This document shows, piece by piece, positions 35,685 to 47,125 of a DNA stretch of 64,000 bases. Made by a program: the position numbers and the translations under genes. This DNA comes from Cylindrodendrum hubeiense (taxonomy: Eukaryota > Ascomycota > Sordariomycetes > Hypocreales > Nectriaceae). The number at the start of each line of letters is the position of its first letter. Positions within the stretch are counted from its first letter, which is position 1. Under the pieces are notes generated by a model, which saw only the letters and a program-made list of their open reading frames with translations, was not told where the DNA came from and made no database searches. The stretch covers positions 43,904-107,903 of the forward strand of contig JAANBB010000097.1 of NCBI GenBank assembly GCA_014621425.1. Reading direction: 5' to 3'.

Positions 35685-36718
35685 TCATTCACTCTCTTCC
35701 TCTAGGTGTTCAATCTCCTTTGAAAAGCTGTCTAAGTAGGGTGTAGAAATGCCAGCGTCTTTGTCACCCGGTGTAGACTTTTCGTCCACCATCTCCATGT
35801 CAACGACGAGTGTATCCTTCCCATCATCACGTCTTCCAAAGGTGCTGACTATGTTGAGAAGCCTAAGAACCCTAGACATCTCCTCCTACACTCAGATTCC
35901 AAGTGAAATTTGGTCTTGATCCTCTGCCACTGGGCTGCCCAAATAGATGGCCCCTTGACCTGGCCCGATGACTGGGCCGCCCAATCCTCTCCCAAAGAGA
36001 CCTCAGCTCCAGCGCTCAGGCCCATAAGAGCCATGACTCCGCTAGGGTCGACCACGGGAACCGATGCGCCGATACCAAAGCTCTTGGACGACGAAGACAC
36101 GGTGAAATAGTTTGCATCTTCGATTACGATCATGCCCGTGAGCATCCAGAGCTTGGGTGTCATGCCCGCAAAGTTGGCCATGAGCTGCATCTTGTGCGCA
36201 ACTGCCAATCGCGACTGCAACCAGTACTCTGCCGCATCAGATTGGAGGATGACGTTGTCGAAGAATGCTTGGGGCCTGCCGTCTTGGTCAGTAGCCATGT
36301 ATTTCCAGGGTACAGGCTATGAGATACTCCTGTAGCTCGATTTGTAAGCTATTCTTGCCGACTACGAAGCCGCCCCCTTCAAATGTCTTTCTAGATGAGA
36401 ATTGGAATAATCCGTCTAGGCCCGTGGCGAGGCTAAAGCCGCTGTTATGGTTGTGGGTGAGGAGAATCGTCCGCTGTGAAATTTTCACTGTATGCTCGTC
36501 CAGGTCACTGATGATAGGGTCTTAGCCAACGCCGGGATGGCGAATCCTATGCCGCGCGGCGGGATGGTTGAGGCGGGGAGCACCAACGTAATTTCCTCTC
36601 CATGTCTGTATCGAGGTGGGTTCTTGGGGTTTCTGTAGTCAAAGGCCAAGTTCCCAAACCGGAGGAGGTCTGGGTGCAGAGGCTGACGATATGGGTAGTA
36701 AGTGATGAGTTCTCCCAT
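35685..36718 (-). pseudogene. Small gasdermin-like (HET-Q/RCD-1-type) candidate, reading frame broken
   Basis: Spans about 340 codons; start ATG at 36716-36718. Strand-rich N-terminal part (HGEEITLVLPAST, then EHTVKISQRTILLTHNHNSG), a helix (AAEYWLQSRLAVAHKM), a strand pair (KLWMLTGMIVIEDANYFTV), a Gly-rich segment (GIGASVPVV), then IWAAQWQRIKTKF and an acidic tail ending EIEHLEEESE. Size and order recall fungal gasdermin-like cell-death proteins, in which a short C-terminal tail is removed by a protease. This is inference from pattern; no alignment was run. The reading frame changes at about 36515-36545, about 36310-36320 and about 35880-35890. An intron could explain at most one of these (a 49-nt GT-AG candidate at the middle one). 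It is divergent from the TPR-CHAT gene, 387 bp away. Alternative: an unrelated lineage-specific protein. Confidence 0.5.
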
Positions 36719-37105
36719 GCTGGAAGCACAACGGTCGAATGTTGATAGATTGTCGAGAGAACTACCGACCTAGTTGGCCCCGGGTTTGTCCCTTTTATGG
36801 GACATACGGTTGGGCCCCAATGCATATGGTGGCGGCCACTAACGTTGCAGGTAGGTACCTGGATGACAGGAATGCGCCTTGAGGCACTTGATATCCTTCA
36901 CAGCTCGCACTGGGCTGGTACGTACAGTAGTCTTAGAGGAGGTGTCACATAGATCAGAAACCGTAGAGATTGCGCAAAATTCCCGCACTCGATCTAAAAC
37001 ACACCGTGATGACGTCTAGGTCTAAGAGTTGGTGTTTATTGCTTATTCGTTCTAAGCTGCCCCCGGTCGCTTGCATCTGCCTGGGCAGAACTTCTACCAC
37101 GAGCC
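36719..37105. promoter_or_regulatory. Shared promoter of gasdermin-like candidate and TPR-CHAT gene
   Basis: 387 bp between divergent ATG codons, so the two genes probably share control. No specific operator was recognised. Confidence 0.5.
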
Positions 37106-40100
37106 ATGGACTTCAAACAAATATGCGATGTGCTCGGTGGTACCATCTTTTACGAGGAGTTTTGTGGCAATCTAAATGAATGCAGACACAGAATCCAGGT
37201 CATGGAGAGCGCGGTACCGGACAGCGCCAAAACATCTGCCGTCGTGCTCTGGGCTATTTACGAGATGATGGTAGGGCAGCTAGACAAGGCCAGAGAACGA
37301 CTCCAGTCCCTCCTCAGACGCGATCTCAGCGAGCGGTGGAACTTGCGGTGCGAAGCTTATCTGATCCTTGTGGAAAACTGGCGAGCCTTCCCACCTCTGT
37401 TCAGGCCGCGATCGTTTGTCCGCAACATCCCCTTGCAGATCTGGCAGACTAAGAAGTGGTCTAATGCATCAACTGAGCTGGCACAGTCGTGCCGGAAGCG
37501 CCAAAAGGAATCTGGCGTGTGTGCGTCGGACATGGTCGACCTACTTGAACTTGGTCTCCTTCTTGGGCTTCACGAGCTGTTTCCACTTGTTGCTACGGCG
37601 GTGCATCGCGGAATCGCCAAGCAGATCAACATTAGTCGGCACCTATCCATCGAAAAGTTCGAGTTACTAGGCGGCATTGCTTCAACAATCGACTTGCCTG
37701 CCGTCGCCTTGTCGATACACAGACTCCTATATAACATTGAATACATGTGCCGATCTCAGAGCGCTAGTGCGCGGCTTCAGGCATGGAAAGAAGCCGCGGC
37801 GACTCACGACTCGCATCACGCGCATGGCCTGCTTGAAATGAGAGAAGGCGACGACCTCTTCTGGGCATCGTTCGATAACCCATTCTTCCCGAGCATCGTG
37901 GTAATCGAGCCTTGGGACTACATTGGCTCGGAAACCGCTCACTACTGCCCCTTGCTCAAGCCAACGGCTAGTTCGGGCGAGTTCCATCCCTAGGAAGATC
38001 ACCAGCAGAGCAACAACATGCGCGACATGCAGAGTCCAGCCAGTGTTGCCATCCGAAGAAAAATACTCACGGCATACGCCCGTGCTGAGTCTCATTTCAC
38101 ATCCATTGGCAGCGCCCGAGCTCTGGCCGTGATCCAGCTTCGTAAGGCTTCGGTCTGGGTACTTGAAGCTATTTCACCCATCTACCCTCCCAGCGCCGAC
38201 TCAGAAACCAAGAAGGTAGAAAATGAGAGGCTGAAATCGGTCAGAGACGCTTTGGCCGCTACGATCCAACTCCTCCAGAGGGCCATGGACTTGTTCTCTA
38301 GCTGCGGAGATGCCCAAGGCCACGACCTTGCCGCTGTGTGTCTGTTACTCATGAATGCCGACAGCGCTGACGACGCCGACACAGTGGGTGTGCCACGAAT
38401 AATCTCAGAGAGGCTCGGGAACGAGGGGAACGCCGTATTGGCGCTGCACCTGAGTCTGCTAGCAGGCCGCATCGGTCAACGTTTCCGATACCTCTGCGGA
38501 CGCCCGTCGGCGGCCCTCGCCGGCTTTGAGTGTAGCCGTCGGCTTGTAAAGTCTCTCGCAATTCGGTTCCCAAGCGTAGTTGTCCAGGCAATGCTTGGCA
38601 GCATCTCTTGCATGCTTGCTCTCGGAAAATACACAGGCCCGTCTTTGGTACAAGCATATCAACGATGCAATGAAAATTATTTTGCAGGGCATACTCGACC
38701 CCGCGGGGGGGACCGCAAGCGAAGGGTCCGTTGCCATCCACGTCGAGGATCCGCAGCGGCCTCTCTACTTGATTGCCCTACTCACCCTTGTCGTAGACAC
38801 GTTCCTAGAACACGAGAGTCTCTTTGACGATCCGACCGAAGTCAGCCGCCTGATCGAAATCACCATCTTCTGGAAGAGAATCGAAGCAGCTGCCGCGGCT
38901 ATTCCCGACTTGATGGCGAGGGTCCGGAGCTGGAGTGACCAGAGCAGGATGAGAGTCGACTTCCTCCGCGCCCTCATCACCCACAGGCGGTTCCGATGCT
39001 CAGACCTCAAAAAGGCCGCAAGCGTCACCAAGAGCTATTTTCTCAAGCCTGAGCACTGTCGTATAGCGGACCTGCTATCAGTGAGCTATATAGTTCAGCT
39101 TGCCACGAGAGTCGGCGATGGGAAGCGAGCTGCAATCGGCCTGGTAGGCGCGCGGTCCGATGTGTTGTTACAACACATACGCCCGAGCATTCCGTACTCA
39201 GCGTTCTGTAACAAATTGGAGGTCCAACAACTTGCTCTGATATCAGCAGAGCTGGTGCTCCAGTCATGCATCCAAGCTGAATCGTGGCCAAGAGCCGAGC
39301 GGGCCATACAAAGGATCGAGCAGCTGTCTCCGGGCTACTTTGATCTGCTAAGCGCATTCAGCCGGCTATGGTTCTGGCAGCGCTCCCTCTACGTTGGACT
39401 TGTCTACGAGGGCCGGGGCAACACGGCTAAGGCAGCACAATACATATTTGGCAGTATGGTGGTTTGGCGAACCATATCCGGCTGGTCGTACGGGCCCGAG
39501 GATAGACTAAACGCCGCTAATCATCCAGACGCGTCTCTTCTGATCGACGCCGTGGTTCGCATGCTGCTGCGTCACCCCAACGACATGTCGGCCGTCCTGG
39601 ATCACCCACATTCACTGTTGTTCTCCGAGGCCGTGAATTCCGTGCACGACGCGCAGGCCTGGGCTGAGGCGCTCAACATCTTGAGGCTTCCAGAAGCCAA
39701 TTCCTAGTTGAGAACGCCTTAGCTCCAAGCGAACCCGGTGAAACTGCGGCCGTGCAGGCCAAACTCTCCAGATATGCTTATCTAAAGAGCCGATCAGAGT
39801 CAAGAGTGCCCTCCACTAGTCGCAAGAACCCTGTGAAGAAGACAAGAATGCCGAAAAAGGAGGCGTGGGGCTCAGCCCAGACGAACTAAAGGAACTTGAA
39901 TCGCTCCAGCAGGAACTACCAACGCTAGAGTCACGCCTGGTTGGCCTTGGAGGCCAGGATCGACACACCAACTGGGAGAGTCTGAAACAGAACACGGAGG
40001 AACTGGGCGACCCTTGGTTCCTACACAAGACACTCGCCTTGATCCCCCATGACGTGTTGGTGGTGTACCTGATGTCGTCACAACAAGGGCTCACGTCGTT

Positions 40101-41331
40101 CGCCATAGCCCACGGCAGCATCTTGCATGCACATAGGAACGACTCCGCCAAAGGTGTCTGGGTCACGTACTTGGTCGCTCACTTCATGCAGGACATCAAA
40201 TCCTGCGACAAAGAGCCTAACCGACGCCTCAATAAGCTGCTTTCGGCCCTATTCCTGCAACCATTTGAGAGATACAAGCGCGATAAGCAACACATAATCT
40301 TCGTGCCGTCAGGAGACATCACCTCTTTACCTTTTGGCGCCTTGTTGTACCAAGACGACTACTTGATCTCAACCAAATGCATCTCACAGGTGCTGACGCT
40401 ATTCCTTCTCGTCAAGCTCTATCTCAAGTCGGCCACGACCGATTTCGGCGAAAGCATACAAGGTGACGGCCTTGTTTTCATCGACCGACCCATAATGACG
40501 CCCAGGCAGAACCTGCAGAACCTGCAAAAGGGCAACGAGAGAAATCTACCGTGGGCGCCACTGGAGGCGGCCACTATAGCCAGCATGCTTCACGTCGGCC
40601 CGCCTGCGAAAAGCTCTGAAGATTTTGGACGCGAGGCCTTCGCCAAGCTGCTAGGTACAGCCACTGTGCTGCACCTGGCCACCCATGGCAACATAGACTG
40701 GCTAAATCCTCTTAAGTCGGGACTCTCACTTGGCGAGCGCTTTCTGCTCTCGGACCTCGCCGCGAAGCGCACCAACCTGCGACTCGTCACTCTTAGCGCG
40801 TGTTGGACCGGTGCCGGTGTCACTCAATTTGACGGAGGTCTGCTCGGCTTCTCTCACGCTCTTTTAGCTACGGGCGCTCTGAATTTCGTAGGTGCCTTGT
40901 GGTCCCTCACCGACTATGTGGCAGCCATATTCATGGTGCTCTTCTATTCGACCCTCATGGCCGCGCCCGAACCAATCTCCGTTGCCGCCATGTTCCAAAC
41001 GGCTACCAAAATTCTGATGCGCATGTCGACTAAGAATTGTACTGACCTCCTCAAGAACGTCGAAGCCGTATGGGACCGCATCGGCAAGAACACGCTCCCC
41101 GCGAGCTTTTTGAAGCGGTCGCCTATTGACCAGGCGAAGCTGGCGCGAGAAGACCTCGAGAACAGCTGTTCAGCCCCCAAGCTTTCTCATCCCTTCTACT
41201 GGGCTAGCTTCGTCCTCATCGACAATGCCGACTACAAACTATATATTGATGCGCCAAAACAATTGAAGGACACCGCAATGGCGCTCCGGTTAGGAACTAT
41301 GGCTACGAGGCGTTCAGATGAGACGAATTAG
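37106..41331 (+). pseudogene. TPR-like / CHAT-domain protease, reading frame broken
   Basis: A large protein of about 1400 residues: helical TPR-like repeats over most of the length and a C-terminal CHAT caspase-like protease. CHAT landmarks: IFVPSGDITSLPFGALL, HLATHGN (catalytic His codon at 40684-40686) and LVTLSACWTG (catalytic Cys at 40801-40803), then GGLLGFSHALLATGA. N-terminal text such as VVLWAIYEMMVGQLDKARERL fits TPR helices. Lesions: in-frame TAG at 37991-37993 with coding text continuing 8 codons later in the same frame; +1 shift near 38626-38629 (A run); -1 near 39701-39703 (T run); -1 near 39818-39822. CHAT proteases with repeat domains are known partners and activators of fungal gasdermins, and the neighbour across the shared promoter is such a candidate. 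Four lesions suggest decay, but two or three are homopolymer indels that could be sequence errors. Confidence 0.78.
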
Positions 41332-41970
41332 TAGTGCATTTATCCAAATATAGACCAACATAATAGTTGGGTCATGACACTTACTTGCACTGAGTGGATT
41401 TTAATATATATTGATTAGTTTAGCTCCCCCGTAATCCCCCCTACCCCCGCATTACTACGTAGTCGTTAGCTATTGCTAGAGCTATGCGAGGATATTTTGG
41501 TCAGGAAAAGACACGATGCTGCGCACAAGCCATATTGTTCTCTATTCTCAGCATACTTGGAATGATTTAAGCCAGAAAATAATGTAATACATTGTGTTAG
41601 TAAAATAATCATATCTACTATTCTATGGAATTTCACTTCAGGAGTCTACAACCATAATAAGAGCTATTATAAGGTATGTTACTGGGAACTCACATGTACA
41701 GGGTAGCTGATCTCAGGTGTAAGATCAATTATCCTGCACCTGGGATTTATCCCCCCACATTCTGATCGACGGCCAAGATGCGGGGGGTGCCGCCTGAGCC
41801 GGACCCTAATCGTATCCTAATTCCCGAAGTCGATGCCGAAGCCGACGCTTGTGCCCAAAGTGAGCAAGCGGTTTGAACCAGTATCAATTAAGAGATCGCT
41901 GGATTTGTGCTTTGAGCCTGGGCCCCAATGACAATTTATCTAAGAAGCTATTCTTCTGACGGTTTACGCC
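41332..41970. other. Intergenic between CHAT and FAH genes
   Basis: No gene seen. The first half is AT-rich terminator-side DNA and the second half is the FAH promoter. Confidence 0.4.
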
Positions 41971-43011
41971 ATGGTGTCTGAATGGACTCATGCGGTTCGT
42001 TTCATTGCTGAAGAGGATTACCTTATTCATCTTGGTCAAGTCGACAACTCAATATGGCCAGATGTCGGTGTTGCCATGGCGAATGGAGACAAAATACCTG
42101 TCAACCTTGTGACGGGGTCCCTCTTCGATGGGAAGATTACAGACACGATTCTACACATTAAACAGGTTTGGATTTGACCCTTTGCGTTATGGTTGCTGCC
42201 TCTAACCAGTGATCTTTAACTAGCTTCTCTCGCCCATTGCGCGGGAAGAGGTCCCTATTATCCGAGGTATAGGCCTCAATTATTATGATCATGCAAAGGA
42301 GGCAAATTTGCCAATCCCAGAGGAGCCCATGTTGTTTATAAAGCCTCGGACTGCATTGATCGGACCATCACCTTCGCTAATTAAGATCTCTCGCTTCGTG
42401 CAGGATGGCACGAACGACTACGAAGCTGAGCTAGCTGTGATTCTCTCTAAATCGGGACGTGACATTCCGGAGGCGTCAGCTATGGAATACGTTCTTGGTT
42501 ATGCATGTAGCAACGATGTCAGTGCACGACGAGAGCAGTTTAAAAACAGCCAAGTCTCATTCTCCAAAGGCAAGAAGGAAATGTCATTAGCAGCCTCGTT
42601 TTTGTCATAGTTGCTGACTTGGGAATCGTGTCCGTATAGGATTGAACAGTTCTTGTCCCTTGGGACCTGTTCTTGTCTTCAAAGAAGCGATTAGGGATGT
42701 TGAAGACCCTCGTGTGAAGGCTATTTATAATGGGGAGGTGGTTCAGGACTTTAACACCAGGCATGATACACGCCTTTGACTGTTTCTCCGTCTCTGACTG
42801 ACTAAACAGGAGCATGATATTCTCAGTTGCCAAGTTAATATCCTATTTATCTCAAGGCACCACGCTGGAGCAGGGAACCATTATACTCACGGGAACAGGG
42901 CCTGGCATTGGATTCTTGCGGTCTCCAAGAATCACATTGGGACATGGCCATGATATACAAGTCGAAATTTCAGAGATCGGGACACTGATCAACGAAGTAA
43001 ATTACGAGTAG
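41971..43011 (+). CDS. Fumarylacetoacetate hydrolase (FAH) family protein
   Basis: About 287 residues, the usual size for FAH-fold hydrolases/isomerases/decarboxylases that act on 2-oxo or 1,3-diketo acids in aromatic catabolism. Motifs: RGIGLNYYDHAKE, PMLFIKPRTA, DYEAELAVIL (metal-binding Glu pair), GYACSNDVSAR, SQGTTLEQGTIILTGTGPGIGF (oxyanion/TGTP-like loop) and GTLINEV near the C-terminus. Introns: 42166-42223 (GT-AG), then 42570-42639 and 42761-42809. The last two begin with GC (GCAAGA and GCATGA) and end with AG; without them the conserved FSKG-LNSSCPLGP and DFNTR-SMIF blocks would not join. Two GC-AG introns in one small gene are unusual. An acetoacetyl-CoA synthetase relic lies next door, which would fit tyrosine or phenylacetate breakdown releasing acetoacetate. 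Confidence 0.87.
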
Positions 43012-43491
43012 TGCTTGGGTTGTGGTTTACTGTAAGACGGCGTGGGTCCAATTTGTCGGCCACGTGGATCATTCATGTAGAATCTAAGTACGTCGTGACG
43101 GGACTTGTTACTTGGAGATGCGGGAGACGCGCACAATATCATACCACCGGGCACCTTCAGTGGCTCGTATCGAGTGATAGATCTGGGTTGAATGAATACC
43201 TTGATGTAACCAACTAACGATATAAAAGGGTCCGCTTATATTGCTAATAATCTCGGCAAGGCCGTATACTGCTGTTCAATGGGGTCTGATCATTACGTTG
43301 TTTACTCATATCTACACTCCTTTACCTCATAGTCTTTCTAGGCCCCTAGTCATCTTTTCAACTTGAGCAAACTTGTAAAGTAATTCGAGGCTTGATGGGT
43401 TCAACAGTGCGTTGTTCGGCTTAATCTTAAAACCCGAGATAATTTGCTTGAATGGCAATTCGACATTTTTATGGGTTGTAGTTATCTAGCT
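43012..43491. other. Intergenic, no gene recognised
   Basis: Separates the FAH gene from the synthetase relic, tail to tail. Nothing recognisable. Confidence 0.4.
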
Positions 43492-44080
43492 TCATGTTGG
43501 TGGCGTGAATAATGTATGGCATAACGTAAACTGTCCTACCGGTATCTCCGGTGTCTCAAAAATATACTTCGGTATCTGCCTCTTGCTTAGTGCCTTACTA
43601 ATAGCCGCCTTAATCTCAGATATAAGTTGGCGAGTAAGGCGATAGCAATCGCGCATGAGTACGAAAAGAATGATAGTCTCGTCTGTATCGCCTGGCCTCC
43701 TCTGAGCCACACACAAGCTATCGTCGACTTTGGCGGAAAAGTTGGCGTCAACAATAGAGTAGATTTCCGAGCTCCCGAAACGGACTCCGGAAGGATTCAG
43801 CACTCCGTCGGCTCGACCCATACAATGAACATTCATTGTGGTTCTAGACATGCTTGAATCGAGCGAAGTAACTTGAGTGGTACCCCGAATCCGGCATCGC
43901 GGGTGTCGTTAATGACGAGTCTCCCCAAAAGAAGCATGGCGTGTTTGGGAAGGATGCTATTGCGACGAGTTCTCCTGGGGTTCCGAATGGCACAGGGCTC
44001 CCAACCTCTTTGCCAGCGGTATAATAGAGTCTGATGTGGCCGTCCCGTTGTCTGACATGGCCTTAATAGCATCTTGGTTC
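43492..44080 (-). pseudogene. 3' relic of acetoacetyl-CoA synthetase
   Basis: On the minus strand, PFGTPGELVAIASFPNTP then FFWGD, a frame change, SSYFARFKHV, stops, and then a 100-codon open piece: GRADGVLNPSGVRFGSSEIY, QRRPGDTDETIILFV and KRQIPKYIFETPEIP. This order is that of the C-terminal part of acyl-adenylate-forming acetoacetyl-CoA synthetases, including the GRAD hinge motif. The adenylation core upstream is missing and the pieces are in different frames, so it is dead. The neighbouring FAH gene produces acetoacetate in tyrosine catabolism, so the two may once have been functional partners. Confidence 0.72.
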
Positions 44081-45089
44081 AGATTGAGTACTGTAGTTGA
44101 TGATCAGGTAGACTTTGACGAGGAAAATACCAAAGATTACAGAGAAGTCAATGACGCACGAGTGAACACGGCATTAGCCGAATTACCCTGCAAATTGGCT
44201 TATAATTCTATAGTCGATCAACTAAGGTGAAACGATAATTCCGAGTCAGCGTTGATCCGCCTGGATCTTCTTTGCAAGCTAAGTACTTCGTGGCATAAAC
44301 ACCAGATCCATCTTCTTGAGGGTGAAGCCATCTACCAATCCGTCTAAAAATGCTTCTGGAGTGTGGCTAGGCGTTCAATAGGTCCTGATAGTGGTGTCTG
44401 ACCCAGGCACATCAGATTGGCTGCTTTCGCTACTCCTTATTCGCTAGCTGCGCCACGTTACAGGCACGATCGCGACACGAATTGATTTTGGCCTTGCGTG
44501 CCATAAACTTGTAATAAGGGCAACAGTATAGTTTAGTGAAGATAGTCTCTATCGCTGTGACCTTATTCCCTACCATCAACTCAATTGACCTCCCAGCTTA
44601 CCCGACTGGGGTCTGACACGTCGGGTCAGACAGAGGCGTTGGCCCGGGCTCGATGACGAAGGGATAATGGGGCACCACAGCGTGGCGTAAGCTATAATAT
44701 GAACTAAAACAATGTGTTGGCTCTGGACTTTCTGAGGATTCCATGTGCTGTTCCTCCTTCTGATTCATTTCCGGTATAGCGTCTTTGCCAACTCACATAA
44801 TACCAGGCTATCAAATGTAGCTCTCGGATGGTCATGTGGGGTTGAAGGCCACATCCAATTGCTGTGACGTATGGGGGCGGTGAGATGTAAGACATGGCGT
44901 TCACAAACCCAGCTGGACTCGCTACCATACGTTGATTGGATTTTCAGACTTAAACCCCTCATACAATACCAGTTAAATTCTGTTTTTCTCTCTCCTATTT
45001 TCTTCTTTTTCGTTTTACGAGTTTCTTCTATATTTAGTGTGTGTAAGCCCGATTGTATCCTATTCATCTCACAATCCACAACCAGTGCC
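44081..45089. other. Intergenic, no gene recognised
   Basis: About 1 kb with no supported frame. Pyrimidine-rich DNA just before 45090 looks like a fungal core promoter (CTCTCTCCTATTTTCTTC). Confidence 0.4.
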
Positions 45090-45587
45090 ATGAGCAAAAC
45101 CGGATCTAGCTGTGCCTGGCCTAAGGGCACGTCGATCAAGAAGCAAGAGCTTTTTGAAAGGTTCTACCGACTTCTTGATGGCAACGACCCCGAGGAGTCC
45201 AAGGCCTGGAGTGAGACATTTACGCTGAACGGTGAGCTCGTTGCCTTTGGACAGACCTACAAGGGCCGTGCCGGTATGCTTCAAATCATGTGTACTGCAA
45301 AAGTCATCATCTAATAGAATTTCAAAGCCACCGAAGAATATGTAGCGAACTTCCGGAAGGTATGCCCCGAGCTGAAGCACAAGGCCGTGAAAGCTTTTGC
45401 ACACGACGAGGAGGGAAATGACTTGATCATCATCACTCAATGGGAAATACCATCCGATGGCGCTATCATCTCCGACAAATCATCAGCTCATTTTATACTT
45501 GAAGAAGTGGACGGAGAGATCCTTATTCAGACGCTCACGGTATACTTGGTAAGACCAACGAACATTGTTTGCGCGTGTGACGATTAA
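45090..45587 (+). CDS. SnoaL/NTF2-like small protein
   Basis: About 147 residues, cone-shaped NTF2-like fold expected: helix ELFERFYRLLDGNDPEESKAW, strand ETFTLNGELVAFGQTYKGRA, then ATEEYVANFRKVCPELKHKAVKAFAHDEEGNDLIIITQW and a last strand. Start ATG at 45090-45092. The intron at 45274-45327 (54 nt, donor GTATGC, branch CTAAT, acceptor AAAG) joins GRA to ATEEY. A second possible donor (GTAAGA at 45550) with acceptor TTAG at about 45593 would end the protein just after VYL; either form keeps the fold. Such proteins are often cyclases, isomerases or binding proteins of secondary metabolism, but no active site can be named and no biosynthetic cluster is present. Confidence 0.68.
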
Positions 45588-46180
45588 CATTAGTGAAAGG
45601 ATCCTCGCTTTTTACTATCTAAGTTTTAGAGATAGGTGCCCTGGGCAAATGATACACGATAGCGGAGAATATGGAACCCCGAAGATGAATTCATCGGTGT
45701 GTATTAGCTGATTGGGCTGGTGATCAATTTGTTGGAGAGATTTTCCCACTCTCTGAGGATCAGATAAATGAGAATTTAATCGATGTGTCACATATAGTCC
45801 CGAAGTCCTGGGGTAGTGTCCATAATTAGTTCCATTAGTAAACAGTACCTGACTATGCAAATATAATAATTTCTGTCAGCTTGAATAGTTGGATATTGAT
45901 TTTCTGTTTAAATGACATTCCAGAGGTGATGTTGGCTGAAGTAGGCGGTCAGGAATGGCAGTACTTCATAGCTAATCTACCTCATCGATTGCTTCCAACA
46001 CGATGCATGCCCAGTCTTTTGCCACTTCGCAGTAGGTGTTTAGAGATATGTCTGCTCGGTGTATGGTGAAGATGGTCGATAGTCGAATTTTGGGCTATAT
46101 ATTGAAGCGCAGAACCCTCGTCGCTTTCAGCAAGTTCATATTTGTCATGGCAAGGACAGGATGGTTCCTTCATGGTAGCC
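45588..46180. other. Intergenic, no gene recognised
   Basis: Tail-to-tail interval; only short frames without features. Confidence 0.4.
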
Positions 46181-47125
46181 CTATTTTATGTCCAAGACCC
46201 TTAGGAGACCCGATATGGCGTTGGTACTCCCTGGTAACATTCCTTCGGGCACCTTCTCTTTGGGCTCCAATAAGTAATACGACTCGGAGGATTGATGGTC
46301 AGCCATTGCCTGCCAACCGTGTGTCTTTGCCTTGGTCACTTCCAATTCGAGATTTGCTCCCTCTGCCACAGCACTTTCGCAGAAAGTCATAACGTCATCA
46401 ATGAAAAGATCGTAAGACCCCACGTTGACCCAATTGCGCCGAGGCAGCACCTCTCCCCAGTTCCAACCTCGGCCCTCATCCGCACTGAAATTTGCGAGGT
46501 CGTCGCCGTTGCCATCTCTGGGGGGTCCCATCACTACAGCTGCTGCGGCATCCAGCCTTTGCTTGTCTGTGACATCCAGGTCTTTGTTGCGCTCAAATGA
46601 CGCACCAGTGTTAGTCAGGTTGACCCACGGGCACAATAGGATCGACGCTGCTGGTCGAGGCAGACCCTGACGTGCTATCCCAAGGAGACAAGCCACAGCG
46701 AGATGACCACCCGCTGATTCACCTCCCACGATGATGTGGTTTGAACTGATGCCCTCGTTTTCGATAAGGTAGCGATAGGCTGCGACCGCCTCATTTTGTT
46801 GATGCGGGAACACAGCTTTCGGTGCCAAGGTGTAGTCGAGTGATAAAATGTCCAGATCGGTGTGCCGGTCAGACATCAGCTCAGACATCCTGAACAGTGT
46901 TGAAAACATCCAAAATGGAGTGCCCATACAATAGGCGCCCCCATGTATCCACAGCAGTGTTTTGGTCTGTTTGGAAATGTCATCAGGCGTCCTAACATGG
47001 CTCTTACGAAGCCAGTATGCCGAAAAGTCCTGTGTCGAGACTGGGATGCCGATTGTGCCACGCACGTCACGAAAACGCGGTGACTCAAGGTCTACCTCGA
47101 TAGTATTTGGAGTCAGGGTTGACAT
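46181..47125 (-). CDS. Alpha/beta hydrolase, HSL-type esterase/lipase (fold-3)
   Basis: Single-exon gene, 314 residues, start ATG at 47123-47125. The oxyanion-hole motif HGGAY lies at residues 61-65, the nucleophile elbow GGESAGG with Ser138, the acid in the SYDLFIDDV region and the catalytic His in KTHGW near residue 275. These are the marks of the hormone-sensitive-lipase group of carboxylesterases that act on short-chain or aryl esters. No signal peptide, so probably cytosolic. The frame is intact. Substrate unknown; neighbours (SnoaL-like protein, BTB protein) do not form an obvious pathway. Confidence 0.9.
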   Translation of the reverse strand: MSTLTPNTIEVDLESPRFRDVRGTIGIPVSTQDFSAYWLRKSHVRTPDDISKQTKTLLWIHGGAYCMGTPFWMFSTLFRMSELMSDRHTDLDILSLDYTLAPKAVFPHQQNEAVAAYRYLIENEGISSNHIIVGGESAGGHLAVACLLGIARQGLPRPAASILLCPWVNLTNTGASFERNKDLDVTDKQRLDAAAAVVMGPPRDGNGDDLANFSADEGRGWNWGEVLPRRNWVNVGSYDLFIDDVMTFCESAVAEGANLELEVTKAKTHGWQAMADHQSSESYYLLEPKEKVPEGMLPGSTNAISGLLRVLDIK

